Positions 24,238-32,999 of a DNA stretch of 64,000 nucleotides are shown here, piece after piece. The stretch spans positions 1,194,501 to 1,258,500 of the forward strand of contig NZ_CP083546.1 of the NCBI RefSeq assembly GCF_025144145.1, written 5' to 3'. The notes under the pieces are model-generated. The model was not told where the DNA came from. It did not search any database and saw only the letters and a list, made by a program, of their open reading frames with translations. Positions within the stretch are counted from its first letter, which is position 1, and each line of letters begins with the position of its first letter. Made by a program: the position numbers and the translations under genes. The DNA is from Leisingera sp. M658 (GTDB lineage: Bacteria; Pseudomonadota; Alphaproteobacteria; Rhodobacterales; Rhodobacteraceae).

Positions 24238-24512
24238 AGGACATGGATGCGGAGGCCCGGAGCCTCGGCAATATCTTCCGCCACCTGTGGCTGTTGCGCG
24301 CCGTGGCCAAGGCCGCGGGCGTCGATCTCGATCATGCGGTGAAAACCGGGCAGCTCAACGGTTTGGACTATGCCCGGATGGTGACCGCCTGCCGCGGTGC
24401 GGGCTGCAGCCAGTCCTGCGCGCTGTGGATCTCCACCCGCCGCGATGACGGCACCCCTGCGGTTCCAGAGTTTTGTCCCACCGGGGATGTATTCCAACGG
24501 CTGATGCCTTAG
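24234..24512 (+). CDS. DUF6455 family protein, copy 3 (divergent)
   Basis: A 92-residue third paralogue starting at GTG (overlapping the previous stop as GTGA) or at an ATG three codons later. The Cys region is altered to ACRGAGCSQSCALWI, so the spacing of the first Cys pair differs from copies 1 and 2. The terminal FCPTGDVFQRL Cys is kept. A changed ligand geometry or partner is possible. Confidence 0.72.
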   Translation: MKDMDAEARSLGNIFRHLWLLRAVAKAAGVDLDHAVKTGQLNGLDYARMVTACRGAGCSQSCALWISTRRDDGTPAVPEFCPTGDVFQRLMP

Positions 24513-24590
24513 GCCGCAGCATGGCCTGCCAGGCGTGATCTGCCCGGCGGGCTTGGCAGGCCTGGCGTGCTTGGCGTGCGGGATGGTCTG

Positions 24591-24833
24591 TTACAGCTTT
24601 GAGTGGCTGCCGTCGCATAAGGGCTTTTTGCCAGAGTGCTTGCAGCCGCAAAAGAACAGCTTGCCGTCCTTTTCTGCTTTGTATTTCACCGGCTCGAACG
24701 CCGTGCCCTTGTGCGAGGCATCGCAGAACGGCTGCTTTTGCGACTTGCCGCAGGCGCACCAGAAATAGGTCTTTCCCTCAGTCACTTCGACGGGGAAGGG
24801 GGCTTTCTGGGCGATTTCCGGAGTGTCTGTCAT
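24591..24833 (-). CDS. CDGSH iron-sulfur domain protein
   Basis: An 80-residue protein with two CDGSH-type motifs: CACGKSQKQPFCDASH (about 26-41) and CGCKHSGKKPLCDGSH (about 62-77). Each can hold a 2Fe-2S cluster with 3-Cys-1-His ligation, the arrangement of small tandem-motif bacterial CDGSH proteins related to mammalian MiNT/CISD3. It may transfer electrons or clusters. It is a single gene, convergent with the DUF6455 cluster. Confidence 0.9.
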   Translation of the reverse strand: MTDTPEIAQKAPFPVEVTEGKTYFWCACGKSQKQPFCDASHKGTAFEPVKYKAEKDGKLFFCGCKHSGKKPLCDGSHSKL

Positions 24834-25031
24834 GGCTGGGGGCTCTCCCTGGCTGGTTGCGGTTGGGGGAGAGCGTAGCAGACAGGGAGCGAAATGTTAG
24901 CTGGTAGACTTCGGCAATGATGATCCGTGCTGCTTCAACCTTTGCAATGTCTTATAAGTTGTGCAAAATCATTCTAGGATTGTATATCCATAGGGCTTTA
25001 CTGAATTTGCGAGAGGGGCTTGGAGGGCATC

Positions 25032-26384
25032 ATGGACAGACCAGAATATCTAAAGCAGGGGGAGCCTGCGCGCCTTTTTCCGGTGTTGTCCAATAACTCC
25101 AAAGAGGGACGGACGACCTCAATTCTTTTGGCGTGCCTTTCCAAAGTTGAGGAACTTGCATCAGAGTTGTTAGCGTCATTGGGGCAACGAACCGGGAAGC
25201 GCACAACCGTGGAGACATTCACAGAAGTAGTCTTTGACGGTCAGAAAGAGGGAGGCAAAGATCGCCCTGACGGGCTGATTGTCGTGGGAAACGGCTCTCG
25301 AGAATGGCGCGCCATGGTGGAGGCCAAGATTGGCAATAATCCCCTGACTGCAGAGCAAATAGAAAAATACCGCAGCCTGGCAAAGGACAACAGGATTGAC
25401 TGCGTCATTACAATTTCCAACCAATTTGCGACATTGCCCGCCAGCCATCCGCTGGAGGATGTCCGTAGAAGCCGCTCGAAGGTCCCAGTTTTCCACTGGT
25501 CATGGATGTTCGTCCTGACAACGGTTGACTTACTGATCAGCAACGACGGTGTTGCCGACGATGATCAGCGTGTGTTGCTGAATGAATTGAGGCGCTTTTT
25601 AACGCATGAAAGCGCAGGTATTCGCGGTTTCGACCGCATGCCGCCAGATTGGGGCGAACTGAACAAGCTTGTTTCGGCAGGAGGCAAGATACTTGCTAAG
25701 TCTCCAGAAGCGATTGCGGTATTGGAAGCTTGGCATCAGGAAACCAAAGATTTGTCATTAATCTTGAGCAGGCAGACGGAAACAAACGTAAGAGAGCGTT
25801 TAAACCGGAAACATGCAAAGAATCCTGCTGACCGGCACAAAGATGAACTGAACCAACTAAGGGAAGATCACCAACTGCAGGTCAGCTTTGAAATACCAGA
25901 TGCTGCGGCAAATTTGGAGATCGTGGCGGATCTAAATCGCCGGACGATTGAAGCAGGTATGACGCTCAGAGCACCCGAAGACAAGAAGTCTTCTAAGGCA
26001 CGATTGAATTGGCTGCTTCGCCAATTGAAGAGCGAAGTCAATGATGATCTCTTTGTTCGAATGACTTGGCCCGGCCGCAGTGAAGACACTCAATTCTCTT
26101 TGGTGGAACTGTTCGCTGATCCTGATCTCTGTGAAAAAGACAAAAACGGGCTCCAAGTCGTCAGTTTTCATATCTATGTGGCAAAGCGGTTGGGGGCAAA
26201 ATTCACTCAGCAAACGAACTTTATTGCGGAACTTGAAGAGATTGTTCCAAAGTTCTATCGCGAGATTGGCCAAGACCTTTCTTCTTGGAGGAAACCTGCA
26301 CCAAGAATCCGAGAGCCACAGACGGACGCCAGTGTCCAATCAATAGAAGAGGAAGCTGAGGTAGAGGCGCTGCGGGCGCAGTGA
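25032..26384 (+). CDS. PD-(D/E)XK nuclease-like protein of unknown role
   Basis: A 450-residue protein. The region 60-125 has the pattern of a PD-(D/E)XK nuclease: Asp80 (RPDGLIVV), Glu97-Ala-Lys99 (MVEAKIG) and a following Gln109/Tyr113 (LTAEQIEKY). The rest is helical, with WSWMFVLTTVDLLI and LRRFLTHESAGIRGFDRMP blocks, and has no second recognisable domain. The ATG at 25032 is preferred (GGAG six bases upstream); a TTG four codons earlier is possible. GC content is lower than in core neighbours and it stands alone, hinting at transfer. Defence or DNA-damage roles are speculation. Confidence 0.55.
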   Translation: MDRPEYLKQGEPARLFPVLSNNSKEGRTTSILLACLSKVEELASELLASLGQRTGKRTTVETFTEVVFDGQKEGGKDRPDGLIVVGNGSREWRAMVEAKIGNNPLTAEQIEKYRSLAKDNRIDCVITISNQFATLPASHPLEDVRRSRSKVPVFHWSWMFVLTTVDLLISNDGVADDDQRVLLNELRRFLTHESAGIRGFDRMPPDWGELNKLVSAGGKILAKSPEAIAVLEAWHQETKDLSLILSRQTETNVRERLNRKHAKNPADRHKDELNQLREDHQLQVSFEIPDAAANLEIVADLNRRTIEAGMTLRAPEDKKSSKARLNWLLRQLKSEVNDDLFVRMTWPGRSEDTQFSLVELFADPDLCEKDKNGLQVVSFHIYVAKRLGAKFTQQTNFIAELEEIVPKFYREIGQDLSSWRKPAPRIREPQTDASVQSIEEEAEVEALRAQ

Positions 26385-26403
26385 AAATGCTGCGCGTTGT
26401 GCC

Positions 26404-27822
26404 TTAGGCGGTTCTCACACCCCAAAGGTCGTACTCCCCGGCCTCATCAACCTCAACGGTGACCATATCGCCGACTTTCAACTCTTCAACCCCATCATCA
26501 ATGAACAGGTTGCCGTCGATCTCCGGCGCGTCGGCTTTGGTGCGGCAGGTGGCGATGCCGTCTTCGTCGATGTCGTCGACAATGACCTGCATCGTCTGGC
26601 CGACTTTCGCCTCAAGTTTCGCCTCGGAGATCGCCTGGGCCTTCTCCATGAAGCGTTCCCAGCGTTCCTGCTTCACTTCTTCCGGTACATGGTCCGGAAG
26701 GTCGTTCGAGCGCGCACCATCGACGTTTTCGTATTTGAAACAGCCAACACGATCCAGCTGCGCCTCGTCCATCCAGTCGAGCAGGTGCTGGAACTCACCC
26801 TCGGTCTCGCCGGGGAAGCCAACGATGAAGGTGGAGCGCAGGGTGATATCCGGGCAGGCCGCGCGCCAGGCGCGGATTTCGTCCAGCGTCTTGGCTGCCG
26901 CCGCGGGGCGGGCCATGCGGCGCAGCACATCCGGGTGAGCGTGCTGGAAGGGGATGTCCAGATAGGGCAGCAGCGCGTTGTCCGGGTCCGCCATCAGCGG
27001 GATCAGGTCGCGCACAAAGGGGTAGGGGTAGACATAGTGCAGCCGCACCCACAGGTCCTCTGCCGGGGCCAGCCTGCCCAGCTCGCGGCTGAGGTCGAGG
27101 ATATGGCTGCGCACCTCCTCCCCCTTCCAGGGGTGGCTGGAATACTTGCGGTCCAGCCCATAGGCAGAGGTGTCCTGGCTGATCACCAGCAGTTCACGGA
27201 CCCCGGCCCCGACCAGCTTTTCCGCCTCGCGCAGCACCGCGTGGACGGGGCGGGAGGCCAGCTTGCCGCGCATATCCGGGATGATGCAGAACTTGCACTT
27301 GTGGTTGCAGCCCTCGGAAATCTTCAGATAGCTGAAGTGCCGCGGGGTGAGCTTGACGCCGGCCGCAGGCAGCAGGTCCACGTAAGGGTTCGGGGAAGGC
27401 GGCACTGCGGAATGCACCGCGTCCAGCACCTGTTCGTACTGATGCGGGCCGGTGACCGCGTGGATGCGCGGGTGGTGCTCGCGGATATAGTCCGGCTCGG
27501 CGCCGAGGCAGCCGGTGACGATGACTTTGCCGTTTTCCTTCAGCGCCTCACCGATCGCCTCAAGGCTTTCCGCCTTGGCGCTGTCCAGGAAGCCGCAAGT
27601 GTTGACGATTACGGCGTCGGCGCCGGCGTAGTCGGGCGAGATGCCGTAGCCTTCGGCGCGCAGCCGGGTCAGGATGCGCTCACTGTCCACCAGCGCTTTG
27701 GGGCAGCCGAGCGACACCATGCCGAGCGTCGGCTGGTCCGGGCGCGGCGCATCACCGAACTGCGGGCGGGGGGCAAGGTCGGGGCGGAGGCTGGGCGGGT
27801 TGCTGGACGGGGTACTGGTCAT
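26404..27822 (-). CDS. rimO: Ribosomal protein S12 methylthiotransferase RimO
   Basis: A 472-residue radical SAM enzyme that adds a methylthio group to the conserved Asp of ribosomal protein S12. The N-terminal UPF0004 domain has three cluster Cys ([28 protein letters not shown]). The radical SAM motif is GCNHKCKFC near residue 176, and a C-terminal TRAM domain covers the last ~70 residues. The start at 27822 is chosen because the frame beyond has no family similarity. Single gene. Confidence 0.95.
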   Translation of the reverse strand: MTSTPSSNPPSLRPDLAPRPQFGDAPRPDQPTLGMVSLGCPKALVDSERILTRLRAEGYGISPDYAGADAVIVNTCGFLDSAKAESLEAIGEALKENGKVIVTGCLGAEPDYIREHHPRIHAVTGPHQYEQVLDAVHSAVPPSPNPYVDLLPAAGVKLTPRHFSYLKISEGCNHKCKFCIIPDMRGKLASRPVHAVLREAEKLVGAGVRELLVISQDTSAYGLDRKYSSHPWKGEEVRSHILDLSRELGRLAPAEDLWVRLHYVYPYPFVRDLIPLMADPDNALLPYLDIPFQHAHPDVLRRMARPAAAAKTLDEIRAWRAACPDITLRSTFIVGFPGETEGEFQHLLDWMDEAQLDRVGCFKYENVDGARSNDLPDHVPEEVKQERWERFMEKAQAISEAKLEAKVGQTMQVIVDDIDEDGIATCRTKADAPEIDGNLFIDDGVEELKVGDMVTVEVDEAGEYDLWGVRTA

Positions 27823-28082
27823 TCGCGCGCATATATCAGGAATGCGGTAAGAGGCAAGGAAAACGGGGGTGTCAGGTGTGACCCCCCTCTGCACACCTCC
27901 TGTGCACCCGGCGGCTGCATTTTCCCTTTGCACGGCCGCAAGGCCGGGCAACGCCTGCCCTTCGTTTGGTGTTGAAGGCGGAGCGCCAAAGCCCGTAGCC
28001 AGCGGGCGCAAAATTCTGCAACGACGCCAATGTAGCGTTTGAAGGTGCCGCCGGTTTTCGGGGTTTTGTGTGTCCTAGTGCA

Positions 28083-28394
28083 TATCCGGTGTCTTCTGGA
28101 ACTGTGTCTGCCAAGGTTGCTCTCTTCACCGCTGAGGCGAAGAAATGGCGGTCTCAAGCCAAGCAGATGCCTCTAACCGCGCGCGAAGCCTGAACCACCG
28201 TCCGCCATATCCTCGCCAAACAAGGCCTCCCCGTAGACGAGCACTTCTTTTTCCGCCGGGAGATGCATTTTGCCGGAAAGATCGGCTCCATCTGGCAGCG
28301 GCTGCCCTATCTGCTGTTCGGCCTGTTCTCCGGAAACGGCTATCCTGCGGTCAAAACGCGCGAAGCTTTGATGCAGGAAGCGGCTTCCTGCATT
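28083..28394 (+). pseudogene. Remnant of a membrane protein gene
   Basis: In one frame the sequence reads as protein on both sides of a stop: AEAKKWRSQAKQMPLTAREA*, then TTVRHILAKQGLPVDEHFFFRREMHFAGKIG and SIWQRLPYLLFGLFSGNGY. The second part resembles the juxtamembrane region and first transmembrane segment of pentapeptide-repeat ion-channel-like proteins. It then degenerates before the AsmA-family gene. The in-frame TGA and lack of start and end mark it as a decayed gene. Family assignment is tentative. Confidence 0.5.
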
Positions 28395-28470
28395 GCACCC
28401 GCTCCACCAGACGGTAAGCTGGCAAAAAGACCCTTGGACTACAGGGGGGCAAGACATGAGGAGTGGGCTG

Positions 28471-30381
28471 ATGAAGCTGATAATCCGGGTTGTGACCGCG
28501 CTGGTGCTGACGGTGGTGGTGCTGGCGGGGCTGGTGCTGCTGCTGCCGGGCGAGAAAATCGCGCGGCTGGCGGCTGATCAGCTGGAGACGCAGACGGGCC
28601 GCAAGCTGGCGTTCGGCGGCAAGGTGCGCTTTACCTTCTGGCCGACGCTGGGGGTCAAGGCGGACGCGGTGACGCTGTCCAATGCAGACTGGGCGGGACC
28701 CGAGCCGATGCTGCAGGCCGAGCGTCTGACCATCGGCGTGGCGGCGGCAGAGCTGTTGCAGGGCGATGTGCGGGTCACGGAAATTTCGGCGATCCTGCCG
28801 CATCTGAACCTGGCCACCAACGAGGACGGCATCGGCAACTGGGTCTTTGGCAGCGGCGCCCCAGCCTCTGGCGGTCCGGCCGCAAGCAGCAGCGGTGCGC
28901 TGCCGCTCAGGATTGAAGCGGTCGATCTGACCGGGGCCTCGCTGCGCTACGCCGCATATGGCGAAGCGCCGGTGGAGATGAAAAACATCGACCTTAGCCT
29001 GCTGTGGCCGGAACCCGATGGCACCGTGAACGCCAGGGCGACCCTGCGCCCGGCGGGGGAGCCGGTGGAGGTGGATGCCGAGATCGGCACCTTTGCAGCG
29101 TTTCTGGCCGGTAAGGTGTCCTCGATCGGGGCAACGGTGACGGCACCGGGCGGCAAGGGGCGGTTTGACGGCCATGCCGATATCAACGGCGAGGCCAGCG
29201 GGCGGCTGACCTTTGGCGCTGATGATGCGTTGCAAACGGGTGTCGCGCTGGGGCTGGCCCTGCCGGATGCCTTGGCGCAAAAGACCGTGTTCGGCGCCGA
29301 TGTGACCTATACCGCCGACGGACGGCTGTCGATGCGTGATCTGGCGGTTGAGCTGGGCGGCAACAAGCTGACCGGCGCCGCGGATGCAGAATTCAACAAG
29401 CGGCCGGAGATTACTGCGCAACTGCGCGGCGGCGCGCTGGATTTCTCCGCGTTGGCTGGCGGGACGGGCAGCTCTGGCAGCGGCGGGGCAGCCGCGGCGG
29501 GCTGGCCGAAGGGCGCGATTGATGCCTCGGCGCTGGGGCTGGCGGATGCTGTCATTGACCTGTCCTTTGACAGCTTGAATACCGGCGGTGTGATCCTGGG
29601 AGCCAGCACGCTGAACCTGACGGTTGAGCGCAGCCGCGCGGTGCTGAAGTTCCTGCCGGCCTCCATGTTCGGCGGCCAGGTGCGGGGGCAGCTGGTTGCC
29701 AACAACCGCAATGGCCTGTCGGTGGGCGGCAAGCTCTCGTTCAACGGCATCAGGCTGGAGCGGGCCCTGGGCGAAACCGCGGGCTACAGCCGGCTGAACG
29801 GCGAGGCGCTGGGGGAGCTGGAGTTCCTGGGGGCCGGAAACTCAGCAGACGCTATCATGCGCTCGCTCAACGGCAAGGGCTGGCTGGAAGCGGGCAAAGG
29901 GTTCTTTACCGGTTTCGATCTGGAGCAGCTGATGCGCTCGGGCGGTAATGGCGGCAGCACCGTGTTTGATCAGATGACGGCCAGTTACATAATTGACGGC
30001 GGCAACCTGCGCAACCAGGATCTTCTGGTTCTGCTCAAGGGGTTCCGCGCCGAAGGCAAGGGCCGGATCGGGCTGGGCGCGCGGGATCTGGATTATCTGT
30101 TTATTCCCCAGTTGGTGCGGGCAGGCAGTGATCAGGTGCTGACCATCCCGGTGCGGATCACCGGTCCTTGGGAAAACCCGGATATCCGTCCGGACCTGAG
30201 CCAGGCGCTGCAGCCGAAAATCGACGAGATCGAGCAGGAAGCCAAGGACCGCGTGCGCCAGAAGCTGAGTGAAGAGCTGAACACCGAAATTGCGCCGGAG
30301 CAGGACCTGAACGACGTGCTGAAACAGCGCATCGAACAAGAAGCGCGGGACCAGTTGCTGAAACTCCTGGGCGGCGATTGA
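28471..30381 (+). CDS. AsmA family protein
   Basis: A 636-residue protein with one N-terminal transmembrane segment (residues 3-24) and a long beta-rich periplasmic part. The AsmA N-domain (LETQTGRKLAFGGKVRFTFWPTLGVKADAVTLSNADW) and the C-terminal AsmA_2 region (GEALGELEFLGAGNSADAIMRSLNGKGWLEAGKGFF) are visible. The family belongs to the bridge-like lipid-transfer group supporting outer-membrane assembly. GAGGAG seven bases upstream favours the ATG at 28471 over one at 28456. It ends in a charged coiled region. Confidence 0.88.
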   Translation: MKLIIRVVTALVLTVVVLAGLVLLLPGEKIARLAADQLETQTGRKLAFGGKVRFTFWPTLGVKADAVTLSNADWAGPEPMLQAERLTIGVAAAELLQGDVRVTEISAILPHLNLATNEDGIGNWVFGSGAPASGGPAASSSGALPLRIEAVDLTGASLRYAAYGEAPVEMKNIDLSLLWPEPDGTVNARATLRPAGEPVEVDAEIGTFAAFLAGKVSSIGATVTAPGGKGRFDGHADINGEASGRLTFGADDALQTGVALGLALPDALAQKTVFGADVTYTADGRLSMRDLAVELGGNKLTGAADAEFNKRPEITAQLRGGALDFSALAGGTGSSGSGGAAAAGWPKGAIDASALGLADAVIDLSFDSLNTGGVILGASTLNLTVERSRAVLKFLPASMFGGQVRGQLVANNRNGLSVGGKLSFNGIRLERALGETAGYSRLNGEALGELEFLGAGNSADAIMRSLNGKGWLEAGKGFFTGFDLEQLMRSGGNGGSTVFDQMTASYIIDGGNLRNQDLLVLLKGFRAEGKGRIGLGARDLDYLFIPQLVRAGSDQVLTIPVRITGPWENPDIRPDLSQALQPKIDEIEQEAKDRVRQKLSEELNTEIAPEQDLNDVLKQRIEQEARDQLLKLLGGD

Positions 30382-30500
30382 TCTGCCCCGCCGGAGGCCG
30401 GGTCAAGGAGGACCGCAGCCCGGCCTGTCCTTGACGCGGCTGCAGGCGCCTTACACTTGGTATGGCGCAGCTAAGGGCAGGGCTTCGCCCATTCGGGCCT

Positions 30501-30523
30501 GAATTGATCACCCGGATCAATTC
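30501..30523. repeat. Perfect inverted repeat between AsmA and phosphohexomutase genes
   Basis: GAATTGATC-5 bases-GATCAATTC, in the convergent gap. There is no T run. It could be an operator-like site or a hairpin remnant of a dispersed repeat. Confidence 0.5.
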
Positions 30524-30559
30524 CAAGACGGCCTTCACCCCTTACACCGCTTCTCAGCA

Positions 30560-30588
30560 GAAAGAAGCGCCCGCCGAAGGCGGGCGCC
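30560..30588 (-). terminator. Hairpin after the capsule operon
   Basis: GCGCCCGCC-TTC-GGCGGGCGC followed on the minus strand by TTCTTTC, 45 bases after the phosphohexomutase stop. A second GC hairpin (TCGCCTGC/GCAGGCGA) lies just before it. Confidence 0.6.
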
Positions 30589-30632
30589 GGTCGCCTGCGT
30601 CAGCAGGCGAAACCACTCAAGTGCCTCTGGGA

Positions 30633-32129
30633 TCAGATTGTTTGGTCGTAATCGCCGACCTGCGGCTCGGTGCGGATCACCGCGTCGATATCCGCGAAAA
30701 TCGCCCGCATCTCGTCTTCGCTTTCGGAGCTTTCGCAGACCACCACCAGGTTCGGCGTGTTGGACGACGCGCGCACCAGCCCCCAGGAGCCATTGTCCAG
30801 GATCACCCGCGCACCATTCACGGTGACAACTTCTTTGATCGCCCGGCCGGCAAGGCTGTCGCCCGCCTCATGCTTGGCCACCAGTTTCTGCACCAGCCGC
30901 TCCAAAACGCCGTATTTTTCGGTATCTGCGCAATAGGGCGACATGGTCGGGGTGGACCAGGTCTTGGGCAGGGCCTTGCGCAGGTCCGACATCGACTGAT
31001 CCGGATTGCGGTCCAGCATCTTGCAGACTTCAACCGCCACCCGCATGCCGCAGTCATAGCCACGGCCGATGGGTTCAGCCAGGAAGTAGTGGCCGGATTT
31101 CTCGAACCCGGCCAGGGCGCCGATTTCCTTGACCCGCCGCTTCATGTGGCTGTGGCCGGTTTTCCAGTAATCCGCCGTCACACCGTTCTTTTGCAGCTCG
31201 GGGTCAGAGGCAAACAACCCGGTGGATTTCACATCCGCCACAAAGGTGGAGTTCGGATAGATTTTGGACAGATCGCGCGCCATGATCACACCCACCTTGT
31301 CGGCAAAGATCTCCTCGCCCTCGTCATCCACCACGCCGCAACGGTCGCCGTCGCCGTCAAAGCCAAGCGCCAGATCGGCGCCCGAGGCTTTCACCGATGC
31401 CGACATGTCATGCAGCATTTCCATGGCTTCGGGGTTGGGGTTGTAATGCGGGAAGGTGTAGTCCAGCTCGTTGTGGCTCTCAACCACCTCAACCCCCAAA
31501 CGCTTGAACAACTCGGGCGCAAAGGCCGAGGCGGTGCCGTTGCCGGTGGCGCAAACCACCTTCAGCGGGCGGGACATTTTGAAATCTCCTACCAGATCGT
31601 CAAGGTAGGCCTCTTTCACGCCATCCACGAACTCGTAAGAGCCGCCCGGAGCGGGCTGGCCTTCGCCGTTCAGCACGATGTCACGCAGCTCGTCCATCTC
31701 GTCCGGGCCGTGGGTCAGCGGGCGCTCAAAGCCCATCTTGACGCCGGTCCAGCCGTTGGGGTTGTGCGAGGCGGTGACCATGGCGACGGCAGGCACATCC
31801 AGGTGGAACTGCGCGAAATAGGCCATTGGCGACACGGCGGGTCCAATGTCCTTCACTTGGATACCGGCCTGCATCAGGCCGAGGATCAGGGCGTTTTTGA
31901 TCGCCAGCGAATAATCCCGGTAATCGTTGCCGACCGCAATCACCGGCTCGATCCCGCGTTTGCGCATCTGGGTGCCCAGCCCCAGGCCCAGGGCGGTCAT
32001 GCCGGGCAGGTTGATCTCCTCCGGGTACTTCCAGCGTGCGTCATATTCGCGGAAACCCGTGGGCTTGATCATCGCGTCGCGCAGAAAGCTCCAGGTGTTC
32101 GGGGTCACCTCGGACTGGGGTTTTGTCAT
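30633..32129 (-). CDS. Phosphomannomutase/phosphoglucomutase
   Basis: A 498-residue alpha-D-phosphohexomutase that interconverts hexose 1- and 6-phosphates to supply sugar nucleotides. The active-site phosphoserine loop TASHNPNGWTGVKMG (about 138-152), the metal loop GFDGDGDRCG near residue 280 and the sugar-specificity loop region FEKSGHYFLAEP are present. It is last in a minus-strand operon after kdsA (21-base gap), fitting supply of precursors for surface polysaccharide. AlgC/ManB-type bifunctionality is possible. Confidence 0.9.
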   Translation of the reverse strand: MTKPQSEVTPNTWSFLRDAMIKPTGFREYDARWKYPEEINLPGMTALGLGLGTQMRKRGIEPVIAVGNDYRDYSLAIKNALILGLMQAGIQVKDIGPAVSPMAYFAQFHLDVPAVAMVTASHNPNGWTGVKMGFERPLTHGPDEMDELRDIVLNGEGQPAPGGSYEFVDGVKEAYLDDLVGDFKMSRPLKVVCATGNGTASAFAPELFKRLGVEVVESHNELDYTFPHYNPNPEAMEMLHDMSASVKASGADLALGFDGDGDRCGVVDDEGEEIFADKVGVIMARDLSKIYPNSTFVADVKSTGLFASDPELQKNGVTADYWKTGHSHMKRRVKEIGALAGFEKSGHYFLAEPIGRGYDCGMRVAVEVCKMLDRNPDQSMSDLRKALPKTWSTPTMSPYCADTEKYGVLERLVQKLVAKHEAGDSLAGRAIKEVVTVNGARVILDNGSWGLVRASSNTPNLVVVCESSESEDEMRAIFADIDAVIRTEPQVGDYDQTI

Positions 32130-32150
32130 CTCTGAAATCTCTTTGCTGGT

Positions 32151-32984
32151 TCAAATACGGATGGGATCGGCCTTGGCCAGCGCATCAAAGCGCATCAGGC
32201 TGCCGATAAGCTGCGGCATCTGATCCAGATAGATCATGTTCGGCCCGTCGGACGGCGCGGTGTCCGGGTCCTCATGGGTTTCGATGAACACCGCTGAAAT
32301 ACCGAGAGAGACAGCCGCGCGCGCCATCAGCGGGGCAAACTCGCGCTGGCCGCCGGTGGAGCCGCCCTTGCCGCCGGGCTGCTGAACCGAATGGGTGGCG
32401 TCCATCACCACCGGGTAGCCGCCCTGCGCCATCTGCGGCAGCGACCGCATGTCGGCGACCAGGGTGTTGTAGCCAAAGGAGGTGCCGCGTTCGGTCAGCA
32501 GGATATTGGTGTTGCCGGTGCTTTCCACCTTGGCAACCACATTGGCCATGTCCCAGGGTGCCAGGAACTGGCCCTTTTTGATGTTCACCGCCTTGCCGGT
32601 ATTGCCTGCCGCCAGCAGCATGTCGGTCTGGCGGCACAGAAAGGCGGGAATTTGCAGGATATCAACGGCCTCGGCCGCCACCGCGCATTGCGCTTCGGTG
32701 TGCACATCGGTCAGCACCGGCACGCCGAATTCGCGGCGGATGGTGTCCAGCACCTTCAGTCCTTCGTCCAGCCCCAGGCCGCGCTTGCCGGACAGCGAGG
32801 TCCGGTTGGCCTTGTCATAGGAGGCTTTGAACACAAACTGGGCGCCGGCCTTGTCGCAGGCCTCTTTCAGCTGCCCGGCAATCATCCGGGCATGGTCTGC
32901 GGTTTCCAGCTGGCAGGGGCCGGCGATGAATGTCAGCGGACAATCATTGCCGATAGTGAGGCCGGCGATATCGATGTTTTTCAT
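32151..32984 (-). CDS. kdsA: 3-deoxy-8-phosphooctulonate synthase (Kdo-8-P synthase)
   Basis: A 277-residue enzyme that condenses phosphoenolpyruvate with arabinose 5-phosphate to Kdo 8-phosphate, for lipopolysaccharide and Kdo-linked capsules. Recognisable blocks are FIAGPCQLET near the start, FKASYDKANRTS, LTDVHTEAQ, IPAFLCRQTDML, ILLTERGTSFGYNTLV and the DATHSVQQPGG block. It starts 15 bases after the kpsE-like stop. Its place within capsule export genes suggests it feeds Kdo to capsule as well as lipid A. Confidence 0.95.
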   Translation of the reverse strand: MKNIDIAGLTIGNDCPLTFIAGPCQLETADHARMIAGQLKEACDKAGAQFVFKASYDKANRTSLSGKRGLGLDEGLKVLDTIRREFGVPVLTDVHTEAQCAVAAEAVDILQIPAFLCRQTDMLLAAGNTGKAVNIKKGQFLAPWDMANVVAKVESTGNTNILLTERGTSFGYNTLVADMRSLPQMAQGGYPVVMDATHSVQQPGGKGGSTGGQREFAPLMARAAVSLGISAVFIETHEDPDTAPSDGPNMIYLDQMPQLIGSLMRFDALAKADPIRI

Positions 32985-32999
32985 GAGCTTCCGATGGCT

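Noticed and set aside
26689-27975. 428-residue frame antisense to rimO
   Set aside because: Shadow of rimO third-codon GC bias; no recognisable domains.
30462-32135. 557-residue frame antisense to the phosphohexomutase gene
   Set aside because: Composition is a mirror of the coding strand and it spans an intergenic terminator; the enzyme on the other strand is certain.
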